The notes under the pieces are model-generated. The model searched no databases, had not been told where the DNA came from, and worked only from the letters and a program-made list of their open reading frames with translations. DNA of 13,335 nt from an uncultured Lachnospiraceae bacterium (GTDB lineage Bacteria > Bacillota > Clostridia > Lachnospirales > Lachnospiraceae), in NCBI GenBank assembly GCA_947176785.1, contig CAMWSA010000052.1, forward strand, positions 1 through 13,335. Reading direction: 5' to 3'. Every line of letters begins with the position of its first letter. The first letter of the stretch is position 1. This document shows positions 13,101 to 13,335 of the stretch, one piece after another. The translations under genes and the position numbers were made by a program.

Positions 13101-13335
13101 CCCGCCTTGCGGGGCACCATATAGCCTTTCATGGTGCGGTAACGGGGGATCATATCCTTGATGACACGAGTCTCCACATGGCCGATATGGGGCTTGCCGT
13201 TGGCCGTGGGCGGGCCGTCATAAAAGGTATAGGTCTCCCCCTCCTTATTTTTCTCCAGGCTCTTGCGGAAGATGTCGTGCTCCCTCCAGAACTGCTCCAC
13301 CTTTTTCTCTCTGTCCACAAAATTAAGATCCGTAT
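10199..13335 (-). CDS. ileS: isoleucyl-tRNA synthetase (N-terminal few residues outside the window)
   Basis: Charges tRNA-Ile with isoleucine in the cytoplasm. The frame is open to the window edge: the codons before GTG 13318 read Thr-Asp-Leu-Asn-Phe, which is how this family continues from its true start a few residues further on, so the GTG is an internal Val and not the start. Numbering from 13318: HIGH at 44-47, CPRC zinc-type pair at 171-174, the editing-domain segment WTTTPWTLPSN at 211-221, GTGIVHIAPAFGEDD of the editing site, further Cys pairs (CWRC, ECTC, CPKC), and KMSKS at 591-595, then a long anticodon-binding and C-terminal region. At about 1045 residues it belongs to the eukaryotic-like class (IleS2 type) usual in clostridia, a class known for reduced mupirocin sensitivity. 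Monocistronic termination is likely, given the strong terminator 9-43 bases beyond the stop. Any T-box leader would lie outside the window. Confidence 0.98.
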   Translation of the reverse strand, partial: TDLNFVDREKKVEQFWREHDIFRKSLEKNKEGETYTFYDGPPTANGKPHIGHVETRVIKDMIPRYRTMKGYMVPRKAGWDTHGLPVEIEVEKLLGLDGKEQIEAYGLEPFIDKCKESVWKYKGMWEDFSGTVGFWADMDDPYVTYHDDFIESEWWALKEIWNKGLLYKGFKIVPYCPRCGTPLSAQEVAQGYKTVKERSAVVRFKVTGEDAYFLAWTTTPWTLPSNVALCMNPEETYCKVKAADGYTYYMAQALLDSVLGKLAAEETPAYEVLETYVGRDLEHKEYEPLFACAGEAAARQGKKGFFVTCDNYVTMSDGTGIVHIAPAFGEDDANVGRKYDLPFVQFVDGKGQLTDETPYGGIFVKKADPRIIKDLDAEGKLFDAPKFEHDYPHCWRCDTPLIYYARESWYIRETAIKEDLIRNNNTVNWIPESIGTGRFGNWLENIQDWAISRNRYWGTPLNIWECTCGYQECIGSRRELADKAGKPDAAKVELHRPYIDEVTYACPKCGGEMKRVPEVLDCWFDSGAMPFAQHHYPFENKEVFEKQFPAQFISEAVDQTRGWFHSLMAESTLLFNKAPYENVIVLGHVQDENGQKMSKSKGNAVDPFEALAQYGADAIRWYFYSSCAPWLPKRFSGKIVQEGQRKIMGTLWNTYAFYVLYANIDNFDATKYTLEYDKLPVMDKWLLSKLNTVVGEVDENLDKYRIPEAAKALEEFVDEMSNWYVRRSRERFWAKGMEQDKINAYMTLYTALVTICKAAAPMIPFMTEDIYQNLVRGIDETAPESIHLCDFPQVHAGMINKALEESMEHVLAVVVMGRACRNDAAIKNRQPIGRMYIKADFRLDEFYTDIIRDELNVKEVVFADDVREFTSYSFKPQLRTVGPKYGKQLGGIQKALASLDGNAAMDELKENGKLAFDVSGVAVELTEEDLLISMAQKEGYVSQEDNRMTVVLDTNLTEELIEEGFVYEIISKIQTMRKDAGFEVMDHIRVSLGGNARLSDIAESNREAICGKVLAEELTADVSYGVSREWNVNGEAVTISLEKI

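Noticed and set aside
13316..13318. GTG 13318 as the ileS start
   Set aside because: The frame stays open upstream with Thr-Asp-Leu-Asn-Phe, matching the family's N-terminus, so the start lies outside the window.

Overview
The window reads as ordinary chromosomal DNA of a Clostridia-type Firmicute, most likely a Lachnospiraceae-like gut anaerobe. The reasons are a moderately high GC content, AGGAGG-type ribosome binding sites, the long eukaryotic-like class of isoleucyl-tRNA synthetase usual in clostridia, and protein families common in that group. Family-level placement is an inference. All the protein genes I accept lie on the minus strand, so gene order runs from high to low coordinates.

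Layout, in transcription order. (1) ileS, 13335 to 10199, lacks its 5' end in this window and ends at a strong hairpin terminator. (2) 10120 to 9740 holds a compact locus that gene callers would miss: a 43-residue hydrophobic peptide on the minus strand with an extended -10 promoter, facing a plus-strand promoter for a roughly 95-nt RNA, both ending at one bidirectional terminator inside the 3' end of the peptide gene. This is the architecture of Firmicute type I toxin-antitoxin loci. (3) A short XRE-type helix-turn-helix ORF, probably truncated, follows. Its stop codon lies inside the -10 box of the next gene's promoter. (4) glgP, glycogen phosphorylase, has a clean TTGGCA-17-TATAAT promoter and a leader of about 130 nt. 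(5) A 285-bp gap follows that folds, as minus-strand RNA, into a long helix of 22 continuous pairs enclosing further stems. (6) An aconitase-superfamily hydratase of the YbhJ type follows this leader. (7) A signalling cluster closes the window: an SseB-domain protein, 10 bp before a receiver protein without output domain, then 214 bp before a large hybrid histidine kinase with a PocR sensor domain. The kinase runs off the left edge, lacking its C-terminus.

How the genes fit together: ileS, glgP and the hydratase are housekeeping or central carbon genes with no obvious functional link. The last three genes look like one signalling module. The PocR-domain kinase carries HisKA, HATPase, a degenerate receiver with Glu at the phosphoacceptor position, a canonical receiver and an Hpt domain, so it contains a complete phosphorelay. 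Its neighbour is a receiver with nothing but a second, degenerate receiver attached. No DNA-binding output is visible, so the target of the relay is unknown.

The parts most worth a second look are the convergent small-peptide/antisense RNA locus at 9740-10120 and the structured leader at 6515-6702. No CRISPR array, tRNA, rRNA, transposase or phage gene was seen.
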